This document shows, piece after piece, positions 8,862 to 17,784 of a stretch of 64,000 nucleotides of DNA. Numbering within the stretch: the first letter of the stretch is position 1; every line of letters starts with the position of its first letter. The stretch comes from Dyadobacter arcticus (GTDB lineage: Bacteria; Bacteroidota; Bacteroidia; Cytophagales; Spirosomataceae). The notes under the pieces are model-generated. The model was not told where the DNA came from. It saw only the letters and a program-made list of their open reading frames with translations, and ran no database searches. The stretch spans positions 310,001-374,000 of the forward strand of contig NZ_JAASQJ010000001.1 of NCBI RefSeq assembly GCF_011762185.1. Reading direction: 5' to 3'. Both the position numbers and the translations under genes were made by a program.

Positions 8862-10061
8862 ATGTACGACATTACCATCATAGGCGGCGGTATTGTGGGC
8901 CTGGCCACAGCGCTTCGCATTAAAGAGCAAAAACCTTCTATAAAAGTCCTTCTTCTCGAAAAAGAAAACGAAGTGGCCAAGCACCAAACCGGCCACAACA
9001 GCGGCGTAATCCACTCCGGTCTCTATTATAAACCCGGCAGCCTGAAAGCAACCAATTGCATACGCGGTTACCAGATGCTTATTGATTTTTGCAATCGTGA
9101 AAATGTGCATTATGATCTGTGCGGGAAAATAGTGGTCGCTACCAGCGAAGAACAAAGGCCATTGCTGCGGAACTTATTTGATAGGGGAATGCAAAACGGG
9201 CTGGTCGATAACAGGATGATCTCACAATCCGAAATCCGCGAAATTGAGCCGCACGTGCATGGCTTGGAAGGCATTTGGGTACCTTACACTGGTATTATTG
9301 ATTATAAAACAGTTTGTGAAAAATATGCTGAATGCGTCAGAAAGCTGGATGGAGAAATTCTTTTTGACGAAAAAATCATTGACATTAAAAACCGCAATAC
9401 TCATTCAGAAGTCGTATCGGCGACCGGCAAGCTCTTTGAAACGCGTTTGGTCGTAAATTGTGCCGGACTGTATTCTGATAAGGTCGCGCAACTAACACAG
9501 CCAGAAAATATAAATGTCCGGATCATTCCTTTCCGTGGTGAATATTACAAGATTAAGCCTGACAAGCATTATCTGGTCAAAAACCTCATTTACCCCGTTC
9601 CTGACCCGAATTTCCCATTTCTCGGCGTCCATTTTACAAGAATGATCGAAGGCGGAATTGAGGCCGGACCCAATGCTGTTTTTGCTTTCAAGCGGGAAGG
9701 CTATGATAAGCTTGACATTAATTTTCCAGAGTTATTTGAATCATTGGCCTGGCCGGGATTCCGAAAAGTAGCCTTGAAATACTGGAAAACCGGCATAGGA
9801 GAATATTATCGTTCGTTTTCCAAAGCCGCATTTACCAAAGCATTGCAGGGACTTATTCCCGAAATACAAAGCGACGATCTCTTCCCCGGGGGGTCGGGCG
9901 TGCGCGCACAAGCTTGTGATTACGATGGTGGGCTACTGGATGATTTTTCTATTATAGAAAATAAAACGGCCATCAATGTCTGCAATGCGCCTTCGCCAGC
10001 GGCGACTTCTTCCCTGTCTATTGGGCAGACGGTTTCCGAGCGGGTTTTGGCGAGAATTTGA
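8862..10061 (+). CDS. lhgO: L-2-hydroxyglutarate oxidase
   Basis: This 399-residue FAD-dependent oxidoreductase oxidises L-2-hydroxyglutarate to 2-oxoglutarate, salvaging a by-product metabolite. The Rossmann dinucleotide motif IIGGGIVGLATALR is at residues 5-18. It is followed by HQTGHNSGVIHSGLYY, a signature of the LhgO/L2HGDH family, and by GSGVRAQACDYDG near the C-terminus. Length matches the family norm. E. coli LhgO feeds electrons to the membrane quinone pool; the same is expected here. It faces away from a Crp/Fnr-type regulator gene. Confidence 0.93.
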   Translation: MYDITIIGGGIVGLATALRIKEQKPSIKVLLLEKENEVAKHQTGHNSGVIHSGLYYKPGSLKATNCIRGYQMLIDFCNRENVHYDLCGKIVVATSEEQRPLLRNLFDRGMQNGLVDNRMISQSEIREIEPHVHGLEGIWVPYTGIIDYKTVCEKYAECVRKLDGEILFDEKIIDIKNRNTHSEVVSATGKLFETRLVVNCAGLYSDKVAQLTQPENINVRIIPFRGEYYKIKPDKHYLVKNLIYPVPDPNFPFLGVHFTRMIEGGIEAGPNAVFAFKREGYDKLDINFPELFESLAWPGFRKVALKYWKTGIGEYYRSFSKAAFTKALQGLIPEIQSDDLFPGGSGVRAQACDYDGGLLDDFSIIENKTAINVCNAPSPAATSSLSIGQTVSERVLARI

Positions 10062-10187
10062 AATAAAATTTGGCCAAATTATAAAAGATGATTTTTTCTC
10101 TCTATTTTTATTCGCGCTGATAAGCTCCCTGAAAAGACTTGCTGCTCATTACTACGTTCAAACAAGTTAAATCGAAACCAAAAAACC

Positions 10188-10370
10188 ATGAACAAAACGG
10201 CAAATGCACCTGTGGTAGAAGCTGCTAATGGTGCGAAAAAGGAGGATCGATTGGCTCGCTTTATTGAAAAAGTATTGGCGGACAAGGAATCCGTTGAATT
10301 GTATTACAACGGAAAAATAACCAGGGAGGAATTATATGCCAGAGGAGTTAGGTTCGCTAAGGCCGTATGA
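10188..10370 (+). CDS. Small 60-residue protein of unknown function
   Basis: The 60-codon frame starts with MNKTANAPVVEAANGAKK and continues as an amphipathic helical segment (DRLARFIEKVLADKESVELYYNG, seen as separate charged and aromatic patches). It overlaps the next gene by 35 bp in another frame. That gene's ribosome binding site (GGGAGGAATT) lies inside this one, indicating translational coupling and supporting both as real. The charged C-terminal half may contact its coupled partner. No family is recognised. Confidence 0.55.
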   Translation: MNKTANAPVVEAANGAKKEDRLARFIEKVLADKESVELYYNGKITREELYARGVRFAKAV

Positions 10371-10908
10371 TTATATAGTCAATTACCGGAATGGACAAGA
10401 TTCATATTTTTTCCAAACCGAATCTGGCAATTCTTATCTCTGTTACTTTCTGAATGCTTCTGGTCATTTTGACGAGTACCTGTCAATGCAGGAAGACGTT
10501 GTTACCTTTGGATTGATGCAAATCAACGAATCCAAAGGTTTTTTTGCTGAAAAGCACGATCCACGGATAAAAGAGACTGTCTTTTCCATACTCTTACAAG
10601 TAATGGAAGAATATCCTGAAAGGTCAATGCTCGTAATGTACGACACGAGGGATGGCCGACAAAGGAGTCGAAAAATTACATTTGCCCGGTGGTATAACGA
10701 GTGCTGCGGGTTTGTGAGCAAGAAGGTTACAAGGATTATCATTAGTGGATCAAGTATGTGGAATGGCGATAAGTTCGATATGATGATGCTGGTACCCAAT
10801 ACATGCTCTAAACTTGAACAGATAAAAATCACCGCCTTTGAGATTAGGGACGATCTCATATCAAAAGGTTATCCACCAACTCTTGAATGCCGGGTAGAAT
10901 GCAAATAA
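10336..10908 (+). CDS. Hypothetical protein, possibly DUF6169-like
   Basis: This is a 190-residue soluble protein with no signal or membrane segment. The opening YIVNYRNGQDSYFFQTESG followed by SYLCYFL recalls, from memory, DUF6169 proteins of Bacteroidota; the assignment is tentative and that family has no known function. A patch RDGRQRSRKITFARWYNE precedes KKVTRIII, giving a mixed alpha/beta pattern. A strong ribosome binding site (GGGAGGA) lies seven bases upstream of the ATG, inside the preceding 60-codon gene. Three further small genes around it suggest a compact accessory module. Confidence 0.6.
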   Translation: MPEELGSLRPYDYIVNYRNGQDSYFFQTESGNSYLCYFLNASGHFDEYLSMQEDVVTFGLMQINESKGFFAEKHDPRIKETVFSILLQVMEEYPERSMLVMYDTRDGRQRSRKITFARWYNECCGFVSKKVTRIIISGSSMWNGDKFDMMMLVPNTCSKLEQIKITAFEIRDDLISKGYPPTLECRVECK

Positions 10909-10923
10909 ATACAGCTCACTAAT

Positions 10924-10954
10924 TTGTGTAGTTTTACGTAAATTGTTATCTTTG
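10924..10954 (+). promoter_or_regulatory. Promoter of the 69-residue gene with an embedded operator-like element
   Basis: TTG at 10924-10926, a 20 nt spacer and TATCTTTG at 10947-10954 match the Bacteroidota -33/-7 promoter. The spacer contains GTAGTTTTAC then GTAAATT (10928-10944). A near copy with the first ten bases inverted lies at 11197-11213, on the other side of the gene. The ATG is only 4 bases beyond the -7 box, so the transcript would be leaderless or nearly so. Confidence 0.5.
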
Positions 10955-10958
10955 AGAA

Positions 10959-11168
10959 ATGAAAACGTTCGGCTCGGTAAAAGAGGCATTTGACTGGTGG
11001 GTCAAAAATCTATATCCCAATTTGACACCAGAAATGAAAAAAGGAAAGGCGGTTCAGGCCATGCAAGATTATATATATGAGCGAGGTATCTCGGAAAAAA
11101 GAATGAAGGAGATATTAATCGAATATGGGCATTTTGAAATAGAAACAATAGTCAGATATAAGCCTTAA
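10959..11168 (+). CDS. Small 69-residue helical protein of unknown function
   Basis: The 69-codon frame encodes a charged, helix-rich protein (FDWWVKNLYPNLTPEMKK, then KRMKEILIEYGHFE). It has its own promoter-like site just upstream and a terminator-like hairpin overlapping its stop, so it looks like an independent unit. Size and charge suit a small DNA-binding or antitoxin-type protein, but no helix-turn-helix can be asserted. Matched operator-like elements on both sides are consistent with autoregulation. Confidence 0.6.
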   Translation: MKTFGSVKEAFDWWVKNLYPNLTPEMKKGKAVQAMQDYIYERGISEKRMKEILIEYGHFEIETIVRYKP

Positions 11169-11183
11169 AAGGGCTTTTTATTT
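11160..11183 (+). terminator. Short terminator-like hairpin overlapping the stop of the 69-residue gene
   Basis: AAGCC (11160-11164) pairs with GGCTT (11172-11176) around a 7 nt loop, followed by a T-rich tract. The gene's TAA stop lies inside the loop. The stem is short, so the call is moderate. Confidence 0.45.
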
Positions 11184-11196
11184 AATCTAAATTTAT

Positions 11197-11213
11197 GTAA
11201 AACTACGTAAATT
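11197..11213. promoter_or_regulatory. Second copy of the operator-like element, core inverted
   Basis: GTAAAACTAC is followed by GTAAATT. The first ten bases are the exact reverse complement of those in the element at 10928-10944, while the trailing seven are identical and in the same orientation. It lies 88 bp upstream of the 89-residue gene. Confidence 0.4.
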
Positions 11214-11301
11214 ATATAAAGAAAAAATCCGGATGCTTCGGTCTCCAAACTTCAACACCCGGGCCAGTTTAATCAATTAACAATCAAACTTTCACAAATG
11301 T

Positions 11302-11571
11302 ATGAACACATTTCAGAATTCAAAAAACAAACAAACCAATGTTTCAAAAGCAGATTTGAGGGAAACCCAGCAAGCAATGCTAAGGGACGTCAAAGAATTT
11401 TTTCAGACCGACAGCTGCGCCCAGATCGTTGGCTCAATGAATGCTTTGGTTGAAGTTGTTCTCTTTTCCGAAGACGTACAAAATGTCACGCCTGAGTTGA
11501 GGGTTGATATTGCAAATCAGTTGAGAGCTGCGACATTAATTTCGAAATTGAATGAAAGCAATGATCGGTAA
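11302..11571 (+). CDS. Hypothetical 89-residue protein
   Basis: The 89-codon frame has a polar Asn/Gln-rich start, then helical segments with mixed charge (ADLRETQQAMLRDVKEFF and VDIANQLRAATLISK). It has no signal peptide or membrane span. A strong hairpin follows the stop after about 25 bp. No family is recognised. It closes the run of four small genes between lhgO and the permease. Confidence 0.5.
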   Translation: MNTFQNSKNKQTNVSKADLRETQQAMLRDVKEFFQTDSCAQIVGSMNALVEVVLFSEDVQNVTPELRVDIANQLRAATLISKLNESNDR

Positions 11572-11596
11572 AGAAATTTTTCGATTACCAAAACAA

Positions 11597-11626
11597 ATCC
11601 CTGCTTTCCAAAGCGAAAGCAGGGAT
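11597..11626. terminator. Bidirectional terminator between convergent genes
   Basis: ATCCCTGCTTTC (11597-11608) and GAAAGCAGGGAT (11615-11626) form a perfect 12 bp stem with a 6 nt loop. It lies between the 89-residue gene (plus) and the permease (minus), with AT-rich flanks on both sides. Confidence 0.75.
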
Positions 11627-11680
11627 CATAAAATTTAAAAAAAGCTAAAAGCTAATCGCTAATTGCTTTATAGTTAACCT

Positions 11681-13138
11681 CTAATCATCATACCGTCCTA
11701 TCTTGCTATTCTTCTTGCCATATCCAAAATAAACGGCAAGCCCAATTGCCAGCCAGATTGCCAGACGGTACCAACTCTCAATGGGCAGAGAATACATTAA
11801 ATATAGGCAAACCACAATACCCATAATTGGCACAAATGGTACCAGCGGGGTGCGGAAAGAACGGTGTAGTTCAGGTCTTTTTACACGCAGCATCCAAACT
11901 CCGACGCACACCAGACAGAATGCGAACAATGTTCCGATACTAACCATGTGGCCCAAATCACTCACAGGCACAAGTCCCGCGAAAATGCTTACAAAACCCA
12001 TGAAAAACAGGTTGGTTTTCCAAGGCGTGCTGAATTTCGGATGAACGTCACTGAAAAATTTAGGTAACAAACCGTCTTTGCTCATTGAATAAAATACACG
12101 GCTCTGGCCCAAAAGCATGACCAGCATTACTGAAGTATAACCTGCGAGAATGGCGATAATCAATGCTGTTTGCAATGAATCGTAACCCGTTTTAGCAAAT
12201 GCCGTCGCAGCTGGTTTTGCATCATTGGCAAACTCTGTGTATTTAACCAACCCAGTCATCACGTGGGCAAAAAGCACGTATAGAATAGTACAAACGACCA
12301 ATGATCCTAAAATCCCAATCGGCATTCCCTTTTGTGGGTTTTTCGCTTCCTGCGCGGCTGTTGAAACCGCATCAAAACCAATGAAGGCAAAGAAAACCAC
12401 CGCGGCCCCGGTTGCAATACCCGACCAGCCAAAGTTTTCATAAGCACCTGTATTTTCAGGAATGTAAGGCACATAATTGTCCGGATTGATATGGCTCCAA
12501 CCCAATCCAATGAATATCAATACAACCGCTACTTTCAGAACGACCAGGAAGTTGTTCAAAAATGCCGAACCTTCTGTTCCGCGGATCAGCAGCAATGAAA
12601 GCATGCACACGATGAAGATGGCAGGCAAGTTGATGATCCCGTTGTCGATAACGGTACCATTGCTCAATTTAACGATCTCAAAAGGCGAGCAAACCAATTG
12701 AGTGGGGAGATGAATGTCAAATTTGCTGAGGAATTCGAGCAGGTACCTGGACCAGCTCACCGAAACGGTGGCTGCTCCCAAGGCATACTCCAATACCAAA
12801 TCCCAGCCGATGATCCAGGCAACAAATTCGCCCATGGTAGCATAGGAATAGGTATAGGCACTTCCGGCAATCGGGATCATGGAAGCGAACTCGGCGTAGC
12901 AAAGCCCTGCAAAGCCGCAACCGACTGCGGCAAGTATAAATGAGATAGTTACCGCCGGACCGGAGTGTTCCGCGGCGGCAATTCCTGTTAAAGAGAAGAG
13001 TCCCGCACCAATGATGGCCCCAATTCCCAAAGCAACCAAACTGGCGGATCCTAACGATCTTTTTAGCTGATTGGCTTCTCCTGTTGATTCATTTAATAGT
13101 TTTTCAATGGGTTTTTTAGCCCATAATTGATTTGCCAT
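11681..13138 (-). CDS. APC-family amino acid permease
   Basis: A 485-residue inner-membrane transporter of the amino acid-polyamine-organocation superfamily, closest by eye to the cationic amino acid transporter (CAT) type. The N-terminal signature LVALGIGAIIGAGLFSLTG (about residues 35-53) is the substrate- and ion-binding first helix of the fold. About twelve to fourteen membrane spans follow, including GFDAVSTAAQEAKNPQKGMPIG, another family hallmark. Substrate cannot be read from sequence. It stands alone, with terminator-like hairpins on both sides. Confidence 0.9.
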   Translation of the reverse strand: MANQLWAKKPIEKLLNESTGEANQLKRSLGSASLVALGIGAIIGAGLFSLTGIAAAEHSGPAVTISFILAAVGCGFAGLCYAEFASMIPIAGSAYTYSYATMGEFVAWIIGWDLVLEYALGAATVSVSWSRYLLEFLSKFDIHLPTQLVCSPFEIVKLSNGTVIDNGIINLPAIFIVCMLSLLLIRGTEGSAFLNNFLVVLKVAVVLIFIGLGWSHINPDNYVPYIPENTGAYENFGWSGIATGAAVVFFAFIGFDAVSTAAQEAKNPQKGMPIGILGSLVVCTILYVLFAHVMTGLVKYTEFANDAKPAATAFAKTGYDSLQTALIIAILAGYTSVMLVMLLGQSRVFYSMSKDGLLPKFFSDVHPKFSTPWKTNLFFMGFVSIFAGLVPVSDLGHMVSIGTLFAFCLVCVGVWMLRVKRPELHRSFRTPLVPFVPIMGIVVCLYLMYSLPIESWYRLAIWLAIGLAVYFGYGKKNSKIGRYDD

Positions 13139-13214
13139 AAGCTCTGTGTTGTAGTTGTTTTAACATCTTATAAATCTAAAAGAAAATTTTGCTAATTATA
13201 TACAGAGACAGAAT

Positions 13215-13248
13215 AAAAAAAGGGAAAGCATTACGCTTACCCTTTTTT
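13215..13248 (-). terminator. Terminator of secDF
   Basis: On the minus strand AAAAAAGGGTAAGC pairs with GCTTTCCCTTTTTTT (one internal mismatch region) around a short loop, ending in T residues. It lies directly after the secDF stop. Confidence 0.75.
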
Positions 13249-13259
13249 CTTCTTGTTAC

Positions 13260-16238
13260 TTACGCTTTTACTTTCTTACCTGATGCTGGTAGTGCAGGTT
13301 CTGCAACGGCCAGGACAGGCTCTTTTTTCTGGTCACGCTGCAGCAGGTCGACCACGATTGGGGCGGCCACGAACAGCGATGAATAGGTTCCTACAATAAC
13401 CCCGAGCAACATACAAAATGTAAACCCGCGAATGACCGCACCTCCAAAGATCATCAGTACAACAAGTACAAGGATAACGGATATCCCGGTTACCGCCGTA
13501 CGGCTCAAAGTACTGTTCAATGCATTGTTGATAACCACTGGAAGACTCTGTCCACGAGATTTCTCGTCGGCCAGATAATCACGGATACGGTCATAAATGA
13601 CGACGGTATCATTCATGGAATAACCGATCATAGTCAGGATCGCCCCAATAAATGCCTGGTCAATGTCCAGCGACCATGGCAGCCAGCCGTTGAACAACGA
13701 GAAGATGGCAAGAATGATCGCTACGTCGTGAACAAGGGACATTACCGCACCGTAGCTGAATGCCACTCTTTTAAACCGGATCAGGATATAGATAAAGTTG
13801 GCCGCAAGTGCAAGCAGTACCGCGTAAACTGCTGACCACAAAGTATCCTTTGCCATCGTTGGTCCCACTTTATTGGAACTTACGATCTTCGCAGGATTAT
13901 TTGGAATTTTCTTAGCTGCTTCCAAAACCTTCGTCTCTGCCTTCTGATCCGCTTCCGGGGTAGTTTCCTCAATCAGATAAGCGGTGGTAATTTTCACCTG
14001 ATCCTGGCCACCGAATGTTTTCACCTCCGTTGCCGAACCAAGCACCTCGTCCATATTCGTACGAAGCTTGTCCGCATCCACATTATTATCAAAACGAACC
14101 ACATAAGAGCGCCCACCTTTGAAATCGATACCTAATCCAAATCCTTTGAAAATAAATGATCCTATCCCAATCGCAATGATAACCGCTGATATAACATAAA
14201 AACGACGGCGCTGAGAAACAAAATCGAAATGGTTGTCCTTAAACCAGTTTTTAGTCAATCCTGTGTAAAAATTGAAAACTTTGCCTCTTTTGATCTGTGT
14301 TTCAAGCAACAGACGGGTGATGAAAATTGCACTGAAAAGCGAGGTAAGCAAACCTAAAACCAATGTCGTCGCAAAACCAAGTACCAATCCTGTTCCGAAT
14401 GTGTAAAGGATAATACCCGTCAACAATGTGGTAACATTGGAGTCAATGATAGCGGTTAATGAATGTTTAAAACCATCACGAATTGCCTGCGCAAAAGGTT
14501 TGCCCGCTTTAATTTCGACCTTGATACTCTCATAAATCAGTACGTTCGCATCCACAGCCATACCAATAGAAAGTACGATACCTGCGATACCGGACAATGT
14601 AAGCACGGCTCCCAGAGATGCCATCACTCCCAAAAGGAAGAAAAGGTTGATAACCAATGCGATATCTGCAATCCAGCCTGCTTTGTTATAATAAGTAACC
14701 ATAAATACCAACACAATCAACAAACCAATCGCAGAAGACCAAAGTCCGTCGCTGATTGCCTCTGCGCCCAGCGTAGAACCTACCACGGCTTCTTCCACAA
14801 TGTGGGTTGGCGCTGGTAACTTACCCGCTTTCAAAACGTTGGACATATCTTTCGTTTCTTCAATTGTAAAGTTACCGGTGATGCTTGAGTTACCATTTGG
14901 GATTTCACCTTGGACAGTAGGAGCAGTATACACCAGGTTATCAATGATAATCGCTACCGGGCGATTGATGCTGCGTGCAGTCAATGAGCGCCATTTTCGC
15001 GCGCCCTCGCCATTCATACGCATGGTAACTTCCGGGCGACCGCGCTCGTCGTAGTCGTGGGTTGCGTCCACGATCACGTCACCTTCCATAGCTGCTTCGC
15101 CATTTGCTTTTTTGATAAAATATAAAGGCAAGATCAGTTGGTTAGTTCCGGCTTCTGTTCCTTTGCGGTCCCACATGAAGACCAGGTCAGCAGGGAACAA
15201 TGAACGTACTTCCGGACGACGAAGAATTTCACTAGCACGGGCTGTGTCTTTCAGATAAACACCCAAACCTTGCGGCATTGGTACAAATAAGCTGGTCAAT
15301 GCAGCGGTTTGCGCTGCTACTTTGGCAGAATCTGATTGGGTAGAGTCAACCTCGCTTTTCTGGGCTAGCTGTTCAGCAAGACCGCCAGTTGTTGATTTTT
15401 TTTTGGTATCAACCTTTGCAGTGGCAGCAGTTGGTTTGGCAGTTGCTTTTTCAATCTCAGCTTGTTTGGTCAAATATTTACCCAAACCTTCCAAGCCTGC
15501 TCCCAACTCATTGGTAAGATATACTTCTGCAAATTCAAGTTTCGCAGCGCCGGAAAGCAAACGACGGACACGCTCAGGGTTATCTACACCGGGAAGTTCC
15601 ACCAAAACGCGGTTCTGGCCTGGTAGGCGCTGAATGTTCGGGTTAGTTACTCCAAATTTATCAATACGTGCCTGCGTAATCTGAAATGCGCGGTCGATAG
15701 AACCGTCGATCTCCGTATTCAGCATTTTGGTTACATCTGCATCCGAAGAACTACCGCTGATCTTGCCGCGGTTGGCGCTGGTTGCAAATACAGATGCAAG
15801 GCTGGAATTAGGGGCTGCTTCCTTATAGGCATCCACAAAACGTTTAATAAAGCCGCTGTTACTTGCCGACTTATCTTCACCCGCTTTTCTCAAAGCAGTT
15901 TGAAACGCCACGCTGCGGGCGTTTCCGCCAGCCATTCCTTTCAAAATGTCCGCAGGAGCTACTTCCAGCACCACGTGCATACCGCCCTGAAGGTCAAGCC
16001 CAAGGTTAAGCTCACGCTCAGTAACTTCCTGTAATGTATGTCCCAGGTACACATCCTCACGCCACAACGAATCAATGTAACGCTGTTTTTTTGTCACATT
16101 TACCTCACCCTTAGCATCTGTCGCATAAGTGGTTGCCTTACTTTTGAAACTTCTGGAAACGAAAGTAAAGGAAAGGTAATAGACGCTAATCAGGGCAACC
16201 ACAATGGTTAACCCTATTATTGCATTCTTGTTAGTCAT
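13260..16238 (-). CDS. secDF: Fused protein translocase subunit SecDF
   Basis: A 992-residue SecD-SecF fusion, the usual form in Bacteroidota. It uses the proton gradient to complete export through SecYEG. The SecD half shows LNLGLDLQGGMHVVLEV (about residue 76), the periplasmic P1 region with LPGVDNPERVRRLLSGAAKLEF, and the span motif IVLSIGMAVDANVLIYESIK. The SecF half begins near residue 640, with GLGIDFKGGRSYVVRF and GYSMNDTVVIYDRIRD. The C-terminus is a short basic tail (SGKKVKA). The protein is longer than the Bacillus SecDF (about 740), as expected for this phylum. Confidence 0.97.
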   Translation of the reverse strand: MTNKNAIIGLTIVVALISVYYLSFTFVSRSFKSKATTYATDAKGEVNVTKKQRYIDSLWREDVYLGHTLQEVTERELNLGLDLQGGMHVVLEVAPADILKGMAGGNARSVAFQTALRKAGEDKSASNSGFIKRFVDAYKEAAPNSSLASVFATSANRGKISGSSSDADVTKMLNTEIDGSIDRAFQITQARIDKFGVTNPNIQRLPGQNRVLVELPGVDNPERVRRLLSGAAKLEFAEVYLTNELGAGLEGLGKYLTKQAEIEKATAKPTAATAKVDTKKKSTTGGLAEQLAQKSEVDSTQSDSAKVAAQTAALTSLFVPMPQGLGVYLKDTARASEILRRPEVRSLFPADLVFMWDRKGTEAGTNQLILPLYFIKKANGEAAMEGDVIVDATHDYDERGRPEVTMRMNGEGARKWRSLTARSINRPVAIIIDNLVYTAPTVQGEIPNGNSSITGNFTIEETKDMSNVLKAGKLPAPTHIVEEAVVGSTLGAEAISDGLWSSAIGLLIVLVFMVTYYNKAGWIADIALVINLFFLLGVMASLGAVLTLSGIAGIVLSIGMAVDANVLIYESIKVEIKAGKPFAQAIRDGFKHSLTAIIDSNVTTLLTGIILYTFGTGLVLGFATTLVLGLLTSLFSAIFITRLLLETQIKRGKVFNFYTGLTKNWFKDNHFDFVSQRRRFYVISAVIIAIGIGSFIFKGFGLGIDFKGGRSYVVRFDNNVDADKLRTNMDEVLGSATEVKTFGGQDQVKITTAYLIEETTPEADQKAETKVLEAAKKIPNNPAKIVSSNKVGPTMAKDTLWSAVYAVLLALAANFIYILIRFKRVAFSYGAVMSLVHDVAIILAIFSLFNGWLPWSLDIDQAFIGAILTMIGYSMNDTVVIYDRIRDYLADEKSRGQSLPVVINNALNSTLSRTAVTGISVILVLVVLMIFGGAVIRGFTFCMLLGVIVGTYSSLFVAAPIVVDLLQRDQKKEPVLAVAEPALPASGKKVKA

Positions 16239-16371
16239 TGTTATTGATATAAAAATTGAACTGAATACTGATGTAAATGCGGATTGAAACTGCCTGGATC
16301 AGGCAATACATCGTCGCGAACAAATGGGGAATAAATGCTGAAAAGCCGGTAATCCCTGGACTTCGGAAGGG

Positions 16372-16752
16372 TCAGGGGGCGTTGGTGACTATAAACCTAC
16401 CGAAGATCCGGTGGAAATAGGAGACTAGGAAAAAGGATTCCTGGAAAGTAAATCGAACAACCGGCTTACCCGCAACAAAGTGCCAGACAGCCTGAGGTAA
16501 AAAATGGAAGTGGTGTGAAAAAGCAAATGAAATTGCGGGGGTAATTACTGCGTCCAGCGATAGCGTATTTACTTTTGCTTCATTGGATTCAGGTGATTTT
16601 GCAGCCTTTTGTTTTGAAAAATCCTTGGCAACAGAAGCAAATGATCGAGTACTATCTGTGTGATCCGACCAGGAACGTGTGCCTGCTACCATCAAAAGCA
16701 TGACGGCAAGCATTAAGCTAATTCCCTGATTAATCACTCTTATTGTCTTCAC
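16372..16752 (-). CDS. Small putative secreted protein of unknown function
   Basis: The open frame extends back to an ATG at 16827. A GTG at 16752 gives a better start: the product begins MKTIRVINQG followed by a hydrophobic stretch (ISLMLAVMLLMVAG), a plausible signal peptide. That yields 126 residues. The C-terminal third is aromatic-rich (HFHFLPQAVWHF, then YFHRIFGRFIVTNAP). No family is recognised. It lies between secDF and tssG on the same strand. It could be a lone conserved small gene, or a chance frame. Confidence 0.45.
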   Translation of the reverse strand: MKTIRVINQGISLMLAVMLLMVAGTRSWSDHTDSTRSFASVAKDFSKQKAAKSPESNEAKVNTLSLDAVITPAISFAFSHHFHFLPQAVWHFVAGKPVVRFTFQESFFLVSYFHRIFGRFIVTNAP

Positions 16753-16875
16753 TGTCAAATACCTGTTCAATTCGAACCGCAAATTTTGTTTTAAAAAATT
16801 ACAATCGCAAACTATTTTTTTATACAAAACGATATAAACATCTTCACATTATATTGTCCTTAGCTGCCGCACCTA

Positions 16876-17778
16876 CTAACTTGCCAGCGCCGTATAACCC
16901 AATCTCGGCGCAATGTTTCCTTCCTCCGCCAATTGAAAAAGGGACGCCTTCGGATCAAGGTCCAGGCTGATACTGTAATCACATTCAACCGGAATAAACC
17001 ATCCGGAAAGCCAGTTTACGAGCGTATTAAAATCAGGATCTAGCAGACAATTTTCCAATGCTTCCTGGCTGGATAACTGTATTTCCACAAGTAAATCGGC
17101 CTGATAAGACTCCATTTCACCTCCAAACATGGTATCAATCCCGAGCCGCGAACCAGTAAGCCGGGTATCGGAATCCAGTTTATATTTTTTACCAAAAACA
17201 CTCTTAATGCTTACCGGCAGTTCCAGCATTGCAGACAGCACTTGCTCGGCCATTTCCATATTTCCCCGGTTTTCCGAAACGAAAGGCAAAACAGGAAGCA
17301 AGCGCACCAATGTATCTTTCGGGACGGCATCAGGAACCTGCCAGAAACCTTTTAATTCCTCCAAAAGATAAGATTCGGGATCTAATTCGAATGCCCGCTG
17401 CTCCAATTGCGTGAGGCTAACGCGGTTCAGGAAAAACTCCTGCTCCAAAGGCAAAAAGAACATTCTCGACTTTTGTTCTTTTTCACGTTGTAAACGGATT
17501 TCGTCTACCTTCTTTTTTAATGTGTTAATGGTACCTGAGGAGGGCAAATGAAAAAGCTGCTCCGGCAAATAATCATAAATGCCGCTCCGGTTGGACTCTA
17601 TGACTTTTCCTTTGAAATTCCCAATCTCCTGCTCGGTTACTGCCTCCACATCCTGGTGGCTCCTGCGCTTGAATGAGCCAAGCGACCGGAACAAAATGTC
17701 GCCCGAACGCACCCCATCTTCCAGCCACGAACTGGCGATAAATTCTGCCCTGAGATCGGCCCGTTTTTCAGCTATCAT
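16876..17778 (-). CDS. tssG: Type VI secretion baseplate protein TssG
   Basis: This 300-residue protein follows tssF by 6 bp, the standard order. TssG forms the baseplate wedge with TssE and TssF. Support from sequence is the baseplate-wedge-like C-terminal region (TRLTGSRLGIDTMFGG followed by LVEIQLSS) and a size near the family norm (about 300-350). The C-terminal LGYTALAS recalls the conserved LGWTSWLG ending of TssG proteins, where the protein contacts TssK. Similarity is weak in places, so context carries part of the call. Confidence 0.85.
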   Translation of the reverse strand: MIAEKRADLRAEFIASSWLEDGVRSGDILFRSLGSFKRRSHQDVEAVTEQEIGNFKGKVIESNRSGIYDYLPEQLFHLPSSGTINTLKKKVDEIRLQREKEQKSRMFFLPLEQEFFLNRVSLTQLEQRAFELDPESYLLEELKGFWQVPDAVPKDTLVRLLPVLPFVSENRGNMEMAEQVLSAMLELPVSIKSVFGKKYKLDSDTRLTGSRLGIDTMFGGEMESYQADLLVEIQLSSQEALENCLLDPDFNTLVNWLSGWFIPVECDYSISLDLDPKASLFQLAEEGNIAPRLGYTALAS

Positions 17779-17784
17779 TTCGGT

